A program made the translations under genes and the position numbers. Positions 8,075 through 18,704 of a stretch of 64,000 nucleotides of DNA are shown here, in pieces (the stretch's first letter is position 1; the number at the start of each line of letters is the position of its first letter). The notes below the pieces were generated by a model. It was not told where the DNA came from, did no database searches, and saw only the letters and a program-made list of their open reading frames with translations. Origin of the DNA: Streptomyces sp. TN58 (GTDB taxonomy: Bacteria > Actinomycetota > Actinomycetes > Streptomycetales > Streptomycetaceae); NCBI RefSeq assembly GCF_001941845.1, contig NZ_CP018870.1:1638501-1702500 (forward strand). The letters run 5' to 3'.

Positions 8075-8956
8075 TCAGTAGACGCTGACCCCGTAGGCGT
8101 TGAGGGCTTCGACCACGGGCTGGAAGAAGGTGGTGCCGCCCGAGGAGCAGTTTCCGCTGCCGCCGGAGGTGAGGCCGACGGCGCGGGTGCCCGAGTAGAG
8201 CGGGCCGCCGCTGTCGCCCGGCTCGGCGCACACGTTGGTGCGGATCATGCCGTAGACGATGTCGCCGCCGCCGTAGTTGACGGTGGCGTTGAGGCCGGTG
8301 ACCCGGCCGCTGTGGGTGCCGGTGGTGGAGCCGCGCCGGGTCACGGACATGTTGACCGTGGCGTTGACGGCGCTGGTGATGTCCTGGCCGCCGACGGTCC
8401 CCGGGGGTGCGGGCGTGTTGCTGGCGTACTTGACGAGGCCGTAGTCGTTGTTGGGGAAGCTGGAGCCGGCCGTGGAGCCGAGGACGTTGGTACGGGCGGA
8501 GTTCGTCCACCAGGTGCCGGCGCCGTCGGTGCAGTGCCCGGCGGTGAGGGCGTAGTAGTTGGAGCCGCTGCGGACGTTGAAGCCGAGCGAGCAGCGCCAG
8601 CTGCTCGCGTAGATGGCGTCGCCGCCGGAGGCCAGCTTGGTGAGCTTGCCGGGGATGCGCTCGATGCGCAGGGCGCCTGCGTCGGCTCCGGCCTCGCGCT
8701 TGATTCTCGCGATGGCCGCTGCGGAGACGGTGGAGTCGGCGGAGACCACGAGGGTTCCGGTGGCGGGGTCGGCGTGCCAGGCGGTGCCCGCTACGTCGGC
8801 GCGCAGGACGGAGGCGCCGGCCGAGGCGAGCCGGTCGGCGCTGAATCCTCCGTCCTGCGGGTCCGCGCTCGCCGTGGGTGCGGCGAGCGCTGCGGCGGCG
8901 GCCAGGCCGGTGGCCACCGCGAGCAGCCTGTTACGGGTGGTGCGCTTGATCCTCAC
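8075..8956 (-). CDS. streptogrisin B-like secreted serine protease (S1 family)
   Basis: A 293-residue pre-pro-protein. The start is GTG at 8954-8956 with AGGAGG about 9 nt upstream; a longer frame to 9142 exists but lacks any signal. Residues 1-32 form a signal peptide (basic N-terminus, Ala-rich core, ending near TASA). The propeptide runs to about residue 108. The mature enzyme begins at [11 protein letters not shown], matching the start of streptogrisin B, and is 185 residues, the same length. The catalytic triad is His141 (TAGHC), Asp171 (NNDYG) and Ser249 (GDSGGP). Cys122/142 and Cys243/270 are the two expected disulfides. It should be an extracellular chymotrypsin-like peptidase that activates itself by removing its propeptide. 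Confidence 0.93.
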   Translation of the reverse strand: MRIKRTTRNRLLAVATGLAAAAALAAPTASADPQDGGFSADRLASAGASVLRADVAGTAWHADPATGTLVVSADSTVSAAAIARIKREAGADAGALRIERIPGKLTKLASGGDAIYASSWRCSLGFNVRSGSNYYALTAGHCTDGAGTWWTNSARTNVLGSTAGSSFPNNDYGLVKYASNTPAPPGTVGGQDITSAVNATVNMSVTRRGSTTGTHSGRVTGLNATVNYGGGDIVYGMIRTNVCAEPGDSGGPLYSGTRAVGLTSGGSGNCSSGGTTFFQPVVEALNAYGVSVY

Positions 8957-9578
8957 TTCTCGTCCTCCTGGAGAGGTTCGGGGGCCCGGCGGTCGTGGGG
9001 GTGCCGGAGCCCGTGAGGCGCAGCCGGGGGCACGGCGGGCGCATGAACTTTGGCCGTGCCCCTGACAAGCGCTGTCGGGAGTGTCCTGTCGTCGGTTACC
9101 GGTCGCAAGAGCGGCTTTCGGCCTCGGCGCGCACCGCTTCACCGCGGGGTGCGGTGGTGTGCGGGGCGGCGTCCCGGGCCGGGGAAGGGGTCCGCGAGGG
9201 CGCGGTCGGACGGCGCGGCGGAAGCCGGCGGGGGTCCGAGGTGGTCGCGCCCCGCGCCCGGGATATGCCGGCCACCGTACGGAGGAAGGGGCGCCCGGAC
9301 GGCACGGGGAGGGGGCCGCCGGGTGTCACCGGGCGGGTGGGGCCGGGCGGACCCGGAACGGCCGGAATTCGACCTTCCGGGTGGGGGGCGGGTCGGTGGC
9401 CGCCTCCCGGTGCGAAAGGACCGTACGGGCCGGAACCGGTCGCGGGCCCGCGCCGCGCCGGGTCGGCCGGGCCGCGTGCGGATCGTCTGCGTCATCGCTC
9501 ATCCCGCTCAGCCCTTCCACACGCGTCCGGACGGGAATCCCCGCATACGCCGTCCGGGCGCGTGGAACTGACGCGGAC
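8957..9578. other. 622-bp intergenic region without a recognisable gene
   Basis: This region lies between the protease start and the end of the DUF5685 gene, both on the minus strand. Open frames exist on both strands, but their proteins are Arg/Pro/Gly-rich, show no family resemblance and have no convincing ribosome binding sites. The protease promoter must lie at the left end. Near 9060-9110 the sequence is less GC-rich, but I could not assign a -10/-35 pair. Confidence 0.5.
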
Positions 9579-10937
9579 TCAGTCGCAGCAGCAGCCGCAG
9601 TTGCAGTCGCAGCAGCCGCCGTCGCCACCGCCGCCGCCGGAGCCGCCCTCGGAACCGCCGGTCGGCGAGGAGTTCGGCCGGCAGCAGTCGCAGCACTCGC
9701 AGGCGTCGCACCACGGGTCCCGCTTCTTGCGCGACCAGGGGCCCTCGTGCTCGGTGCAGCAGATCTGGCAGGTGCAGAAGAGCCCGATGGCCACGGCGCA
9801 GCCGGCCAGCAGGCCACGGCGGGGCCGCTGCGGGTGCTGACCGCCGCCGAAGCCGCCGCCACCGAAACCGCCGCCCCCGCCACCGAAACCGCCGCCTCCG
9901 CCGCCGTACCCGCTGCCGCCACCCGGGGCCTGCGGGGTGTTCGCAGCGTGCGGACCGGCGCCGTAGGGGGTGCCGCCGCTGTGGCCGTAGGGGTTCTGGG
10001 CGTACGGGTTCTGCTCGTACGGGTTCGAGCCGTACGGGTTCTGGCCCTGTCCGGCCGAGGCGGTGGCCGTGTGGCCGCAGCTCATGGTCCCGAAGGCGCG
10101 GTCGACCGAGGTGCGCAGTTCGTGCACCAGCAGCTGGTGGGCGAGCCCCGCGTCGGCGAACTCGACCTCGCCCAGCGCCAGCCTGATGCCGTGGAGGGCG
10201 TCGTCGCAGAGCCTGCGGGCCTCGGCGCGCGAGGTACCGGTGGCGATGAGCGGGTTCCAGGCACCCGCCTCGGCGTCGGCGGCCTGGTCCTCGACCGCGT
10301 CCAGCAGGTGCGCGAGCCGTCCGAAGTAGCGGCCCGCCTCGGCGAGCGCGGGGGCGTTGCCCGGCCGTCCGGCGAGTTGCGCGGTGTGCGCGAAGGCGGC
10401 GGCCGTCGCGGTCTCCGTCGGCTCGGTCACCACGAGCACCGGGGTGCCGGGGCCGGCCAGGGTCTCGATGCCCGCCTGCCGGTCCACGGCGTCCACGAGC
10501 ACCGCGGTGTCGAAGCCGAGCGAGGCGCCGGTGCGCGCACCGGCGCGGTCCCAGCCGCGGGCGACCTTGCGCGCGGCCAGGGCGATGGGGGCGCGGGCCA
10601 ACAGGCCGTCCCGGTCCGCCACGTGGTCGCGGACCTTCGCGGAGGCCAGGACGAGGGAGACGGCGGCGGCGAGCCTGGCCCCCTCCCCCTTGGCGACGGC
10701 GGCGGTGCGCATCCCGCGCAGCGGGCAGGGGCCGGCGGTGCGCCGGGAGCCGGGTGCGGGACCGGCCTGAGCCTCCGTCAGAACAGAGACCAGCAGACCG
10801 TCATAGTTCGTGACGATCCGGGCGAACTGCCCGTGGTCTCCCCGAAGTGCCAGGCACAGCCCGCACAGATGGGCCATCCACTCCGCCTTGAACCGCTCTC
10901 CGAGCCGGTGCGTGCAAGGTCTGACTATGCCGAACAA
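9579..10937 (-). CDS. DUF5685 family protein with Cys-rich tail
   Basis: A 452-residue protein starting with TTG at 10935-10937, preceded by GGGGGAAG. The first 280 residues are a helical domain beginning MFGIVRPCTH with HLCGLCLALRGDHG, so Cys residues occur early as well. They match streptomycete DUF5685 proteins of unknown function. A low-complexity linker follows, with NPYxQNPY repeats and long Gly runs. The last 70 residues contain 18 Cys, including CDACECCDCC and CCDCNCGCCCD, which suggests metal binding. No signal peptide is visible, though LLAGCAVAIGLFCTC could be a short hydrophobic segment. The position next to a sepF homologue is shared with other streptomycetes. Function is not known. 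Confidence 0.8.
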   Translation of the reverse strand: MFGIVRPCTHRLGERFKAEWMAHLCGLCLALRGDHGQFARIVTNYDGLLVSVLTEAQAGPAPGSRRTAGPCPLRGMRTAAVAKGEGARLAAAVSLVLASAKVRDHVADRDGLLARAPIALAARKVARGWDRAGARTGASLGFDTAVLVDAVDRQAGIETLAGPGTPVLVVTEPTETATAAAFAHTAQLAGRPGNAPALAEAGRYFGRLAHLLDAVEDQAADAEAGAWNPLIATGTSRAEARRLCDDALHGIRLALGEVEFADAGLAHQLLVHELRTSVDRAFGTMSCGHTATASAGQGQNPYGSNPYEQNPYAQNPYGHSGGTPYGAGPHAANTPQAPGGGSGYGGGGGGFGGGGGGFGGGGFGGGQHPQRPRRGLLAGCAVAIGLFCTCQICCTEHEGPWSRKKRDPWCDACECCDCCRPNSSPTGGSEGGSGGGGGDGGCCDCNCGCCCD

Positions 10938-11222
10938 GCTGCTTCCCCCGTGTGTCGTACGCGTGCCTGCCCGGCATCGTATCGACCCGTTTCCGTCACC
11001 CGTACGTCCCCGTCGCCCACCCGTACGGCGGCGGCGGTCGTATTTTCACTCAGTCAGCAGCGGTAGGGACCAGGATCCTTGACCGTGCAACGGATGTTCT
11101 GCACCAGTACCGTCACGAAACCACTGCGCGGCGACTATCCACTTGGCGCGTTGTCAGCATCATGGACGAGCATAGGGGCAGCGGAGAGAAGACAGACTGA
11201 CCGCGGTGAAAGGAGGCAGTCC

Positions 11223-11672
11223 ATGGGTTCGGTGCGCAAGGCGAGTGCCTGGCTGGGTCTCGTGGAGGACAGCGACGACGAGCGCTACTACGACGATGAC
11301 TACGCGGAGGCCGCCCACGGTTCCGTCGCGGGCCCCGGTGACCAGTGGGTGACCGACCCCCGCGTCAAGGTGGCCTCCGAGTCGGCCGTCGAGCACGGCC
11401 GCCGGATCGCGACGGTCACCCCGGACGGCTTCCGCGACGCGCGCGGCATCGGCGAGCTGTTCCGCGACGGTGTCCCCGTGATCGTGAACCTGTCCTCGAT
11501 GGACCCGACCGACGCGAAGCGCGTCGTCGACTTCGCGGCCGGCCTGACCTTCGGGCTGCGCGGTTCGATCGAGCGGGTGGCGACCAGGGTCTTCCTGCTG
11601 ACCCCGGCCGACACCCAGATCGTGAGCGGTGAGCCCGGCGGCCGCTCACGCGACTTCTTCAACCAGAGCTGA
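11223..11672 (+). CDS. sepF: SepF-like cell division protein
   Basis: A 149-residue protein with an AAAGGAGG ribosome binding site at 11209-11216. The N-terminus ([20 protein letters not shown]) can form the short amphipathic membrane-binding helix of SepF. An acidic linker follows. From about residue 55 comes the SepF fold: [45 protein letters not shown] and [10 protein letters not shown]. SepF anchors FtsZ to the membrane at division septa. Streptomyces carries several paralogues; this one is outside the dcw cluster, so it is probably an accessory SepF rather than the main copy. It is convergent with the acyl-CoA dehydrogenase gene, 9 bp away. Confidence 0.88.
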   Translation: MGSVRKASAWLGLVEDSDDERYYDDDYAEAAHGSVAGPGDQWVTDPRVKVASESAVEHGRRIATVTPDGFRDARGIGELFRDGVPVIVNLSSMDPTDAKRVVDFAAGLTFGLRGSIERVATRVFLLTPADTQIVSGEPGGRSRDFFNQS

Positions 11673-11681
11673 GCGGGGCTC

Positions 11682-12851
11682 TCACCGGAAGGCGTCCAGC
11701 CCGGTGAGCGCCTTGCCCAGCACCAGCTGGTGCATCTCGACGGTGCCCTCGTAGGTGAGGACCGATTCGAGGTTGGTGGCGTGCCGCATGACGGGGTATT
11801 CGAGAGAGATCCCGTTGGCGCCGAGGACGGTCCGCGCGGTGCGGCAGATCTCGATGGCCTCGCGGACGTTGTTGAGCTTGCCGAAGCTGATCTGCTCCGG
11901 ACGCAGGGTGCCCGCGTCCATCCGCCGGCCCAGGTGGTGGGCGAGCAGGATGCCCTTGTGGAGTTCGAGGGCCATGTCCGCGAGCTTGGCCTGGGTGAGC
12001 TGGAAGCCGCCGATCGGCTTGCCGAACTGCTCCCGCGTCCTGGCGTAGTCGAGCGCGGCCTCGAAACTGGCCCGCGCCGCGCCCATGGATCCCCAGATGA
12101 TCCCGTACCGCGCGTGGCTGAGACAGCCGAGCGGACCCTTGAGCCCGGTGACGAGCGGCAGCACCGCGTCGGCGGGCAGCCGTACGTCGTCCATGACCAG
12201 CTCGCTGGTGACGCTGGCCCGCAGCGACCACTTGTGCTTGATCTCCGGCGCGGAGAAGCCGGGCGTGTCGGTGGGCACGGCGAAGCCGCGGATACCGTCG
12301 TCGGTCTGCGCCCACACCACGGCCACCGCCGCGACGGAGCCGTTGGTGATCCACATCTTGCGGCCGTTCAGCACCCAGTCGGCGCCGTCGCGCTTGGCGT
12401 AGGTCCGCATCGCCGCCGGGTCCGACCCCACGTCGGGCTCGGTCAGTCCGAAGCAGCCGATGAGCTCGCCCGCGGCCATGCCGGGCAGCCAGCGCTGCTT
12501 CTGCTCCTCGGAGCCGTACTTCCAGATCGCGTACATGGCCAGCGAGCCCTGCACCGAGACCAGCGACCGGATCCCGGAGTCGGCGGCCTCAAGCTCCAGG
12601 CAGGCCAGGCCGTACTGCACGGCGCTGGCACCCGCGCAGCCGTACCCCTCCAGGGACATCCCGAGCGCCCCGATGGCGCCGAGTTCGCGCGCCAGTTCCC
12701 GGATCGCGGGCAGCTCGCCGCTCTCGTACCACTGGGCGATGTTCGGCAGCACCCGGTCCGCGGCCCAGCCGCGGACAGTGTCCCGGACCGCGAGGTCCTC
12801 GGGCCCGAGGAGCTCGTCGAGCCCGAGCGGATCGGTGGGTACGAAGGACAC
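11682..12851 (-). CDS. acyl-CoA dehydrogenase, glutaryl-CoA dehydrogenase type
   Basis: A 389-residue FAD flavoenzyme. The GTG at 12849-12851 has GGGAGG seven bases upstream and is preferred over an in-frame start 13 codons earlier. Features include GCFGLTEPDVGSDPAAM (FAD/substrate loop), WVLNGRKMWITNGSVA, TREQFGKPIGGFQLTQAKLADM and the C-terminal LTYEGTVEMHQLVLGKALTG. The last places the catalytic Glu in YEGT as in glutaryl-CoA dehydrogenases. Family members oxidise and often decarboxylate glutaryl-CoA in lysine and tryptophan breakdown, passing electrons to ETF. No other lysine-degradation gene is nearby, so the exact acyl substrate is inferred. Confidence 0.88.
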   Translation of the reverse strand: MSFVPTDPLGLDELLGPEDLAVRDTVRGWAADRVLPNIAQWYESGELPAIRELARELGAIGALGMSLEGYGCAGASAVQYGLACLELEAADSGIRSLVSVQGSLAMYAIWKYGSEEQKQRWLPGMAAGELIGCFGLTEPDVGSDPAAMRTYAKRDGADWVLNGRKMWITNGSVAAVAVVWAQTDDGIRGFAVPTDTPGFSAPEIKHKWSLRASVTSELVMDDVRLPADAVLPLVTGLKGPLGCLSHARYGIIWGSMGAARASFEAALDYARTREQFGKPIGGFQLTQAKLADMALELHKGILLAHHLGRRMDAGTLRPEQISFGKLNNVREAIEICRTARTVLGANGISLEYPVMRHATNLESVLTYEGTVEMHQLVLGKALTGLDAFR

Positions 12852-12938
12852 GGGGCCTCCCGGCGGCCTGAGCGGAACCTGGCGGCGCACGGCGTGCGCC
12901 CACCCGAAGCTATGGGTCCGCGGCGGGCAAATCCAGCC

Positions 12939-14591
12939 CTACTTTCCGGCGCCGGCCTGCTCCACCGCGGCCGGCCGCGCGGCCTCGCCCTTCGCCTGCG
13001 CGGGCAACCGCACCGGTTCGGCGTCGCCGGAGACCCCGCAGTCCATCACCCGCGGCAGCTTCAGCGCCATCACGGCCCCCGCGAACAGCAGCCCCGCGCT
13101 CACCAGCAGCGTGACGTGCAGCCCGTGCACGAAGGCGTGCCGGGCCGCCGCGTACAGCGATTCCCCGGCCGGGCCGCCGAGGCCCGCCGCGATCTGGTAG
13201 GCCTCGCCCAGGGAGTTCGCCGCACCCGCCGAGTCCGCCGCCGAGACCCCCGGCACCGACACCAGCCCCGGCCGGTACGCCGCGTTCATCACGCTGCCCA
13301 GCAGCGCGATGCCGATGCCCGCGCCCAGCTGGTAGGAGGTCTCGCCGATCGAGGCCGCCCCGCCGGCGGTCTCGGCCGGGGCCTCGCTCAGCATCGACTC
13401 GTACGCGGCGAACAGCGTGGTCTGCAGTCCGAAGCCGAGCAGGACGAAGCCTGCGGTCAGCAGCACCGGCCGGTCCTGCTGGCCCATCAGCGTCAGCAGC
13501 AGCACGGCGAGGGCCGTCAGTACGAAGCCCAGCGAGACCATGGTGCGCGGCCCGACCCGGGCCAGGGTGTAGGAGCCGGTGGCGCCCGCGGCCATGGCGG
13601 CGAAGGTCAGCGGCAGCAGCCGCAGGCCGGTCTCCAGCGGGCTGAGGTGCAGCACGAGCTGCAGGTACTGGACGGCGATCAGCTCCAGCCCGACCAGCGC
13701 GAGCATGGCGAGCACGATGCAGGCGACCGAGGTGGAGAAGGCCGCCCGCGAGAACATCCGCATGTCGATCAGCGGGTGGTCGCGCCGCTTCTGCCGGCGC
13801 ACGAACAGCACCAGGAGGGCCGCGCCGAGCAGCAGCGGGACCAGCGCCCCGGCGTCGAGGAGGTGCCGTTCGGCGCCGATCCGCTTGATCCCGAGGACCG
13901 AGCCGAGCACGCCGGCGGCGGCCATCAGGGCGCCGAGCACGTCCCACGGCCCGTCCGCGGAGCCGCGCGACTCCGGCAGCAGCCAGCGGCCGAGCGGCAG
14001 GATCAGTGCCATGAGCGGGATGTTGATGAGGAAGACCGAGCCCCACCAGAAGTGCTCGATCAGGAAGCCGCCGAGGACGGGGCCGCTGGCGGCGCCGATC
14101 GCGGCGACGGCGGTCCAGATGCCGATGGCGAGGGCCCGCTCGCGCCGGTCGGGGAAGACCTGGCGCAGGATCGACAGGGTGGCCGGCATGATCATCGCGC
14201 CGCCGATGCCGAGCAGGGCGCGCGCGAGGATGAGGACCTGGGCGCTGTCGGCGAGGGCGGCCGTCGCGGAGGCCGCGCCGAAGAGTCCGTAGCCGAGGAG
14301 GAGCACGCGGCGGCGGCCGACCCGGTCACCGAGGGTGCCGAAGAGGATCAGCAGCGAGGCGCAGACCAGCGGGTAGGCGTCGACGATCCAGAGGAGCTCG
14401 ATCGGGCCGGGCCGAAGGTCCTCGGTGACCGACGGGACCGCGACGTGCAGGATCGTCGCGTCGAGCGCGACGAGGACCAGGCTGACGCAGAGAACCGCCA
14501 GGACGACCCAGCGGTTGGCGCCGCCGGAGACCGCGCCCAGCCGCTGCCAGGGCGAAGGGGTCCCGGCCGCGGCCGCGTTCGTCCCCGCCAT
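12939..14591 (-). CDS. MFS drug exporter, DHA2 (14-TM) family
   Basis: A 550-residue membrane protein. ATG 14589-14591 with GGGAGG upstream is chosen; the frame continues 35 codons further without a signal. The first helix ends in DATILHVAVPSV, the DHA2 motif D1 region. Motif A is FGTLGDRVGRRRVLLLG, and motif C-like sequence is GAASGPVLGGFL. About 14 hydrophobic segments can be counted. Proteins of this group expel antibiotics and quaternary amines in exchange for protons. No TetR-type regulator lies next to it; the divergent neighbour is a membrane enzyme. Substrate unknown. Confidence 0.85.
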   Translation of the reverse strand: MAGTNAAAAGTPSPWQRLGAVSGGANRWVVLAVLCVSLVLVALDATILHVAVPSVTEDLRPGPIELLWIVDAYPLVCASLLILFGTLGDRVGRRRVLLLGYGLFGAASATAALADSAQVLILARALLGIGGAMIMPATLSILRQVFPDRRERALAIGIWTAVAAIGAASGPVLGGFLIEHFWWGSVFLINIPLMALILPLGRWLLPESRGSADGPWDVLGALMAAAGVLGSVLGIKRIGAERHLLDAGALVPLLLGAALLVLFVRRQKRRDHPLIDMRMFSRAAFSTSVACIVLAMLALVGLELIAVQYLQLVLHLSPLETGLRLLPLTFAAMAAGATGSYTLARVGPRTMVSLGFVLTALAVLLLTLMGQQDRPVLLTAGFVLLGFGLQTTLFAAYESMLSEAPAETAGGAASIGETSYQLGAGIGIALLGSVMNAAYRPGLVSVPGVSAADSAGAANSLGEAYQIAAGLGGPAGESLYAAARHAFVHGLHVTLLVSAGLLFAGAVMALKLPRVMDCGVSGDAEPVRLPAQAKGEAARPAAVEQAGAGK

Positions 14592-14875
14592 GCATGTACC
14601 TCCCAGGTGATCCCTCGCGCTCGGCGGACCAGCGTCTTGATGGAGCCGCGAGGGGTCGTGCGCTGTGCGGCGTCCAACGGGGTCCGGCATCGACACGCGA
14701 GTGAACGGTCAGCGTACGCGAGTTCGTGTGGCCGCCACGTGGCCAAGCTCTCATCCCGGCGGCGCCCCCCGTGTGGCGTGCGCCACTCCCCCTCCACGGA
14801 ATCCTCCCCCGCGTACGCGCCCGCTCACGCTCCGTCGTCCTCGGCGCCGGCCCCGGTCGGGCGCCACCGATAATC

Positions 14876-15991
14876 ATGCCCGTGGAAGATCTTGCGTTTC
14901 GCCGGGCCGCGCCCGCGCTGGCCGTCTTCGCGGCGGTCCGGCTGCTCGGGCTGACCGTGCTCTCCGTGTGGTGCGCGGTGGCGGGCAGCAGCCCGCACAC
15001 CCTGCTGTCGGCCCGCTGGGACTCGCTCTGGTACGCCCGCATCGCCGCCGAGGGGTACGGCTACGAGATCGTCCTGCCCGACGGGGACGTCCACTCGAAC
15101 CTGGCGTTCTTCCCGCTGCTGCCGTGGCTGGAGCGGGCGGTGTCGGCGGTGACCGGGTTCTCGTACGGCTCGGCGGGCCTGGTGGTGTCGCTGCTCGCCG
15201 GGCTCGCGGCGGCGTGGGGGATCTTCGCGGTGGCCGACCTGCTCCACGGCCGGCGGACGGGTGTGTTCGCCGTCGCCGTCTGGGCGGCGCTGCCGGTCGG
15301 GATCGTGCAGTCCATGGCGTACAGCGAGGCGCTGTTCACGGCGCTGGCCGCGTGGGCGCTGTACGGGGCCCTGCGCGGCCGGTGGCTGACGGCGGGCCTG
15401 CTCGCGGCGGGGGCGGGCCTGACCCGCCCGGTCGGCGCGGCGGTCGTCGCGGCGGTGTGGGTGGCCGCCGTCCTGGCCTGGCGGCGCGGGGAGCGGTCGT
15501 GGCGGATGGCCGCGGGAGTGCTGCTGGCTCCGGCGGGCGCGGCCGCGTACGTGCTGTGGGTGGGGGCGCGCACGGGCGGCGGTCTGCTCGGGTACCTGGA
15601 CGTGCAGGCCGGCTGGGGCAACGGCTTCGACGGCGGCTGGGCCTTCGCCCGCTTCGTGGGGGCGAAGCTGGCTTCGCCGGCCTGGCCGGCCGGGCTGGGG
15701 CTGGTCGCCGGGGTCGCCCTGGTGCTGTGGCTGTACGCGGCGTGCGTACGGCAGCGGCAGCCGGCTCCGCTGCTGGTGTACTGCGGGATCGTCGTGGCGC
15801 TCGCGCTGTGCGCGTCCGGGTACTTCGGCTCCAAGCCGCGGCTGCTGCTGCCCGCCTTCCCGCTGATGCTGGTGCCGGCGGTGGCGCTCGCCCGGTGGCG
15901 GACCCGGCGGGCGGCCTGGGTGCTGGGCGCGGCCGCCCTGGCCTCGGCGGTGTACGGGGCGTTCTGGCTGAACGGCTCGGGCCCTCCGTAG
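14876..15991 (+). CDS. multipass GT-C-like membrane protein, PIG-V mannosyltransferase type
   Basis: A 371-residue integral membrane protein with about nine hydrophobic segments. The segment ARWDSLWYARIAAEGYGYE (about residues 47-65) and the later NLAFFPLLPWLER resemble PIG-V-type mannosyltransferases. These use polyprenyl-phosphate sugars on the outer face of the membrane. ATG 14876 is chosen; a GTG at 14882 is equally possible and neither has a strong Shine-Dalgarno. It is divergent from the DHA2 exporter across 284 bp. Acceptor and sugar are unknown, and the enzymatic role is inferred from the motif. Confidence 0.65.
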   Translation: MPVEDLAFRRAAPALAVFAAVRLLGLTVLSVWCAVAGSSPHTLLSARWDSLWYARIAAEGYGYEIVLPDGDVHSNLAFFPLLPWLERAVSAVTGFSYGSAGLVVSLLAGLAAAWGIFAVADLLHGRRTGVFAVAVWAALPVGIVQSMAYSEALFTALAAWALYGALRGRWLTAGLLAAGAGLTRPVGAAVVAAVWVAAVLAWRRGERSWRMAAGVLLAPAGAAAYVLWVGARTGGGLLGYLDVQAGWGNGFDGGWAFARFVGAKLASPAWPAGLGLVAGVALVLWLYAACVRQRQPAPLLVYCGIVVALALCASGYFGSKPRLLLPAFPLMLVPAVALARWRTRRAAWVLGAAALASAVYGAFWLNGSGPP

Positions 15992-16208
15992 CGGTGCCCG
16001 GCCGGGCGGACCGGATCGGTAAAGACCTGCGGCAATAAAGTCCGAATAAGCGGCCGTGGCAATTATCGGACACCGGATCGAGATGGATCCAACGCCTGCC
16101 GGAATACCGGGAATTAGGGTCAGCGTGAGACCAACTCCACATCACATGGTCATCACAAAGCCCGCGATTCGCCCGGGCTGAGCAGCGTCGCGCGGTAACG
16201 TCGATTGA

Positions 16209-17285
16209 GTGCGTACCGACCAAATCCTGACCCGTCTGGAGCGGGTCTTCGCCCGGCTCGACCGGGAACCAGAGCGACCGGCTCATCTGCAGACCCCGCA
16301 GATGAGCCGGCACCGCGTCGTACTCCTGGGCTCGACCCTCGCGTTCTACCTCGCCATCGTGGTGGCCGTGCTGACCACGTCCTGGCTGGTCCGCCTCGAC
16401 TGGCAGATCATGTTCTTCCGGCCGTACGAGCAGTGGCCGCAGCTGCACGCCTTCCTCGACTACCTGGTCGTCCTCGGCCAGCGCGGGCCCACCGCGGTCA
16501 TGGTCGCCGCGTGGCTCGGCTGGCGCTCGTGGCGCCAGCACACCCTCCGCCCGCTGATCACCCTCGGGGTTGCGCTGCTGCTGCTCAACGTCACCGTCGG
16601 GTCGGTGAAGCTGGGCCTGGGCCGGCTCGGCCCGCACTACGCCACCGAGATCGGCTCGGCCGAACTCTTCGCGGGCGGCGATATATTCCCTTCCGGCCAC
16701 ACCGCCAACGCCGTCGTGACCTGGGGAATCCTGGCGTACCTGGCCTCCACCGTGGTCACCCGGCGGGTGCTGTCCGTGGTGTCCGCGGTCGTCTCGCTGA
16801 GCGTCGGCGCCACCACGGTGTACCTCGGCACGCACTGGGTCAGCGACGTCCTGCTCGGCTGGTCCGCGGGTCTGCTGATCCTGCTGGCCCTCCCCTGGTT
16901 CGAGCCGCTCATCGCACGGACCGAGGCATACGTCTTCGACCTGCGCGAGATGCTGCGCCGGCGGGCCGAGACCGGGCGGATGCCCGCCCCGGTCGTCTCC
17001 GCGCTCACCCCGCTGCTCTCCGCGGGCGGCAAGTGGCAGCTGAAGCCCGTGACGGCGCCCGCCGAGGGGCCGTCCGCGGCGCCCGCCGCGGCCACGCCGG
17101 CCGGCGCTGCCACGGGCCACGCCCCGGCCCACCGTACGGTCGTGCACCCCGCCGGCCGGCCGCACCTGATCCGCTCCGAGCGGACCCCGGTCACCCCGGT
17201 CGGCAGCCGCCGTCCCACGCACACGGCGCACACCGAGCGGGCCGGAACCCGCGGCACGGCGGCCCGTCCGGTGGCCGGCGGCTGA
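16209..17285 (+). CDS. PAP2 superfamily membrane phosphatase
   Basis: A 358-residue protein starting at GTG 16209. Six membrane segments occupy residues 35-235. The phosphatase signature is present in three parts: KLGLGRLGP (phosphate-binding Lys/Arg), PSGH at 161-164, and YLGTHWVSDVLLGW with the catalytic His and Asp. The tail after residue 250 is Ala/Pro-rich and cytoplasmic-like. Such enzymes dephosphorylate phosphatidic acid, undecaprenyl diphosphate or related lipids. No pathway partner lies beside it. A strong hairpin terminator follows. Confidence 0.85.
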   Translation: MRTDQILTRLERVFARLDREPERPAHLQTPQMSRHRVVLLGSTLAFYLAIVVAVLTTSWLVRLDWQIMFFRPYEQWPQLHAFLDYLVVLGQRGPTAVMVAAWLGWRSWRQHTLRPLITLGVALLLLNVTVGSVKLGLGRLGPHYATEIGSAELFAGGDIFPSGHTANAVVTWGILAYLASTVVTRRVLSVVSAVVSLSVGATTVYLGTHWVSDVLLGWSAGLLILLALPWFEPLIARTEAYVFDLREMLRRRAETGRMPAPVVSALTPLLSAGGKWQLKPVTAPAEGPSAAPAAATPAGAATGHAPAHRTVVHPAGRPHLIRSERTPVTPVGSRRPTHTAHTERAGTRGTAARPVAGG

Positions 17286-17327
17286 CGGCCAACGCGGGGG
17301 CGGTACGCACCACCCACCCCCGCGCCG

Positions 17328-17364
17328 CGAAGGCGGGCCGGGTCATCGACCCGGCCCGCCTTCG
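17328..17364 (+). terminator. strong terminator after the PAP2 gene
   Basis: A perfect 17-bp stem (17328-17344 with 17348-17364) and a 3-nt loop, 43 bp after the stop codon. It may also stop readthrough from the right. Confidence 0.8.
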
Positions 17365-17719
17365 GCGTTCGTCAGCGCCACGCCCGGACGTTCGTCCGTC
17401 CCGGGTCACGCTTGTGTCACAGAATATCTACAGTCGCCTTTTGCCCGCGGAAGGGCGACACGCCCGGGGCGGGGACGCATTCGAATTCCCGTCGAGAATC
17501 ACGGAATTGCCGCTGCGTATTTCCTCGGACACCGTGGACCGAACCGGCTGAATCCCCCTCAGGTCCACTACATTTCCTTCACTTCTCCGGCCCCACGGCC
17601 CGCCCGTCCGATCCGCGAGCGGGGGCGGCTCGACCACTTCGAACTCACAGCCGAGCAGCATGATGCGAATCACCGGAACGTCAGGTTTCAAGGCGCCCGG
17701 CGCCACGCGCCCGTCGGGG
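17365..17719. other. 355-bp region between convergent genes, lower GC, possible gene remnant
   Basis: No intact gene is evident. Bases about 17420-17580 are clearly less GC-rich than the surroundings. On the minus strand, around 17606-17670, the reading VIRIMLLGCEFEVVEPP resembles the end of WYL-domain (YafY-like) regulators, but it runs into unrelated sequence and has no full domain. I treat this as a possible remnant only. Confidence 0.35.

Positions 17720-18704
<985 letters not shown>

Noticed and set aside
8995..9840. A 281-codon plus-strand frame in the 622-bp gap
   Set aside because: It runs into the antisense of the Cys-rich DUF5685 tail, has Arg/Gly bias and no start signal.
11730..14873. 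A 1047-codon open frame on the plus strand
   Set aside because: It is antisense to the acyl-CoA dehydrogenase and DHA2 exporter, both of which have clear family motifs and ribosome binding sites.
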